Below are positions 32,558 through 34,094 of a stretch of DNA of 34,094 nt, piece by piece. Numbering within the stretch: position 1 is the stretch's first letter; every line of letters begins with the position of its first letter. The translations under genes and the position numbers were made by a program. The notes under the pieces were generated by a model. The model saw nothing but the letters and a program-made list of their open reading frames with translations, was not told the DNA's origin and searched no databases. Origin of the DNA: Sva-07 sp031398325 (GTDB lineage Bacteria > Actinomycetota > Acidimicrobiia > Acidimicrobiales > Ilumatobacteraceae). The stretch covers positions 1 to 34,094 of the forward strand of contig JANNNB010000292.1 of assembly GCA_031398325.1 (NCBI GenBank), in the 5' to 3' direction.

Positions 32558-33544
32558 TCAGAAGTAGATGATCGACTCGGCGTTGGCTTCGGCGACATCG
32601 AGGTCGTCGGTGTAGGCACCGGTCGACAGGTATTTCCAACCGCCGTCGCACACGATGAACACGATCGTGCCCTCATCGATCTGGCTCGCCACCTTCGCCG
32701 CCCCAGCGAGCGCGGCTCCCGAGGAGATGCCGGCGAAGATGCCGCACTCGTTGACGAGACGGCGGGTCCACTCGATCGATTCGCGGGGCCGTACGACGCG
32801 CTTGCGGTCGAGCAGGTCGTAGCCGTTCCAGTTCTCGAACACCGGCGGGATGTACCCCTCGCCGATGTTGCGGAGACCTTCGACTCGCTCCCCGAGCGGC
32901 GGCTCGATGGCCACGATCTGGATCTCAGGATTCTGTTCCTTCAGGAATCGACCGGTTCCCATGAGCGTGCCGCTCGTGCCGAGTCCAGCGACGAAATGGG
33001 TGATCTCCGGTGCGTCACGCCAGATCTCGGGTCCGGTGCCCTCGTAGTGGGCCCGGGGGTTGGCATCGTTCGCGTACTGGTACGGGAAGTACCACTCGGG
33101 GTGCGCCGCCGCGAGCTCTCTCGCTCGGCTGACGGCCCCGTTCGAGCCTTCCTCCCCGGGCGTGAGGATGATCTCGGCGCCGAACACTTCGAGCATCTGA
33201 CGCCGTTCGATCGAGACGCTCGTCGGCATCATGATCTTGATCGGGTAGCCCTTCATCTTGGCGATCGCCGCCAGGGCAATCCCGGTGTTGCCCGACGACG
33301 GTTCGATGATCGTCTGGCCCGGCGACAGGCGTCCGTCGGCTTCCCCGGCCTCGATCATCGCCTTCGCGATACGGTCCTTGACCGACCCGAACGGGTTCTG
33401 CATCTCCATCTTCGCGAGGATGCGGACCCGGGGATTGGGCGACAGATTGCTGACGTCGACGAGCGGGGTGTTGCCGATCATGTCGAGGACGCGGTCGTAG
33501 CGCATGCTCGGCAGTGGGATCGAAGGTGCGCTGAAGATCGTCAT
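32558..33544 (-). CDS. cysM: Cysteine synthase, CysM type (O-phosphoserine sulfhydrylase-like)
   Basis: This fold-type-II PLP enzyme makes cysteine. Starts at 33559 (TTG), 33544 (ATG, used here, 328 residues) and 33505 (ATG, MRYDRVLDMIGNTPL) are possible; the last fits homologues best, and none has a clear ribosome site. PLP lysine lies in NPFGSVKDR, the substrate loop is EPSSGNTGIALA, and the phosphate loop is GLGTSGTLMGTG. The protein follows M. tuberculosis CysM closely: THFVAGLGTSGTLMGTGRFL and WKYLSTGAYTDDLD at the C terminus. GLRNIGEGYIP keeps the arginine equivalent to Mtb Arg220, which that enzyme needs for O-phosphoserine (from memory). It lies downstream of the JAMM peptidase Mec, but no cysO lies between them. 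Confidence 0.92.
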   Translation of the reverse strand: MTIFSAPSIPLPSMRYDRVLDMIGNTPLVDVSNLSPNPRVRILAKMEMQNPFGSVKDRIAKAMIEAGEADGRLSPGQTIIEPSSGNTGIALAAIAKMKGYPIKIMMPTSVSIERRQMLEVFGAEIILTPGEEGSNGAVSRARELAAAHPEWYFPYQYANDANPRAHYEGTGPEIWRDAPEITHFVAGLGTSGTLMGTGRFLKEQNPEIQIVAIEPPLGERVEGLRNIGEGYIPPVFENWNGYDLLDRKRVVRPRESIEWTRRLVNECGIFAGISSGAALAGAAKVASQIDEGTIVFIVCDGGWKYLSTGAYTDDLDVAEANAESIIYF

Positions 33545-33603
33545 GTGTTTGGTATTCAACGTCGGCCGTCGGAGAGAGTATTCCGACTAATCCGATTGAT
33601 GTA

Positions 33604-33638
33604 GTCGACAATCTACCAATCTTCCCGAAATTGTCGAC
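33604..33638. promoter_or_regulatory. Perfect 9-bp inverted repeat upstream of cysM
   Basis: GTCGACAAT at 33604-33612 and ATTGTCGAC at 33630-33638 are exact reverse complements with a 17-base spacer. The repeat lies 45-60 bases or more before the cysM start options and 43 bases after the mec stop. It could be an operator for a regulator of cysteine synthesis or an RNA hairpin. This stretch is noticeably more AT-rich than the flanking genes. Confidence 0.5.
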
Positions 33639-33649
33639 GATCGCGCTGT

Positions 33650-33664
33650 CTGACGATGCGTCAG
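33650..33664 (-). terminator. Short hairpin just after mec
   Basis: CTGACG at 33650-33655 and CGTCAG at 33659-33664 form a 6-base stem with a 3-base loop, starting 17 bases beyond the mec stop on the minus strand. There is no T-tract, so termination is only a possibility. Confidence 0.35.
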
Positions 33665-33680
33665 CGAACGGTTTCGGGAA

Positions 33681-34079
33681 CTACAGGATGGCGAGGGGTT
33701 CGCTGAGGATCTCGCCGTCGACGATCCGGTAACTGCGGACCTCGGGCGCCTCGCGCTTCAGGCTGATGATCACGTAGTGCCAGTCGGGATCGGGCGCTGC
33801 GGCGACATCCGTCGGGCTCGGGTACGGCTCGGAGTGGGTGTGGCTGTGCACCACGCCGTTGATCGCGAGGTCCCGATCCTCCGCATCGCGTTCGATACGC
33901 AGGTGATCCTTCGGGTCGACCGTGTACACCCGTGCCGATGCGGCCAGGTTCGTCGAGCTGTGGAACTCCGTGGCCCGGCTACCGGACGGCCCTGCGATCA
34001 ACCCGCAGGCCTCGAGCGGGTACTCGTCGAGCGCCAAGCCGATCATCTCGTCGTAGGCAGTCCGTGAGATCTCGAGCAC
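33681..34079 (-). CDS. mec: JAMM/MPN+ zinc metallopeptidase (Mec family)
   Basis: Mec removes newly formed cysteine from the sulfur carrier CysO in mycobacteria. The 132-residue protein starts with GTG (MLEISRTAYDEMIGLAL) only 15 bases from the window edge, so the ribosome site and upstream neighbour are not visible. The JAMM motif is complete: Glu23 in PLEACGLIAG, His78 and His80 in VVHSHTHSEPYPSPTD, with Ser88 and Asp91 in the spacing HxHx7SxxD. The length matches Mtb Mec. It lies 137 bases upstream of the cysM start used here, on the same strand. The cysO gene that normally lies between is missing; it may be upstream of the window or elsewhere. Confidence 0.93.
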   Translation of the reverse strand: MLEISRTAYDEMIGLALDEYPLEACGLIAGPSGSRATEFHSSTNLAASARVYTVDPKDHLRIERDAEDRDLAINGVVHSHTHSEPYPSPTDVAAAPDPDWHYVIISLKREAPEVRSYRIVDGEILSEPLAIL

Positions 34080-34094
34080 GCGCCGATCGTACCG

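Overview
The window is high-GC DNA with strong G/C preference at third codon positions. Its gene content and order are those of an actinobacterium. The whole minus-strand run rpsB-tsf-pyrH-frr-cdsA-dxr-site-2 protease-ispG, with xerC-dprA-comM behind it, and the separate run mec-cysM-murI-rph-rdgB, both match gene neighbourhoods I know from Mycobacterium and Streptomyces. The secreted proteins (three-repeat cysteine-containing modules, Thr/Pro stalks, a fasciclin domain) and the WhiG-type sigma factor next to rpsB suggest class Acidimicrobiia, possibly an Ilumatobacter relative. That placement is inference; there is no rRNA in the window.

Layout. 1-381: the 3' end of manA. 526-2382: a secreted lysozyme/transglycosylase-like protein with three repeats, separated by a 52-nt palindrome from the convergent core block. 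2501-11495 (minus): translation (S2, EF-Ts, ribosome recycling factor), UMP kinase, CDP-diglyceride synthase, Dxr and IspG of the MEP isoprenoid pathway, and the intramembrane protease. 11643-16768 (minus): a degenerate M23 peptidase, WhiG/FliA-type sigma factor, XerC, DprA and ComM/YifB, with several stop/start overlaps. 16971-21523: a lipoprotein, ClpP, a tail-inverted membrane protein and a large exported propeller-like protein. 21672-24526 (minus): two overlapping fold-type-II PLP enzymes of unknown reaction. 24725-28070: a DUF2461 protein, a HerA/FtsK-like ATPase and an unusual tRNA. 28155-34079: an EEP-family membrane protein, RdgB, RNase PH, MurI, a fasciclin membrane protein, CysM and the JAMM peptidase Mec.

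How they work together. Most of the window is housekeeping: ribosome assembly and recycling, pyrimidine nucleotide and phospholipid supply, isoprenoid precursors, peptidoglycan glutamate, nucleotide-pool cleaning, tRNA 3' processing and cysteine synthesis. DprA, ComM and XerC handle DNA. The accessory content is mostly cell-surface.

The signals I find most unusual are: a 44-nt symmetric repeat (8-8-12-8-8) present four times as two tandem pairs; a 74-nt class-I-shaped tRNA with a leucine UAG anticodon; the tandem PLP enzyme pair, one member carrying a 40-nt palindrome inside its reading frame; a 140-residue Glu/Ala/Val tail on ribosomal protein S2; and the absence of cysO between mec and cysM. 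I saw no CRISPR array, insertion sequence, rRNA or prophage. No gene-free stretch exceeds 300 bases.
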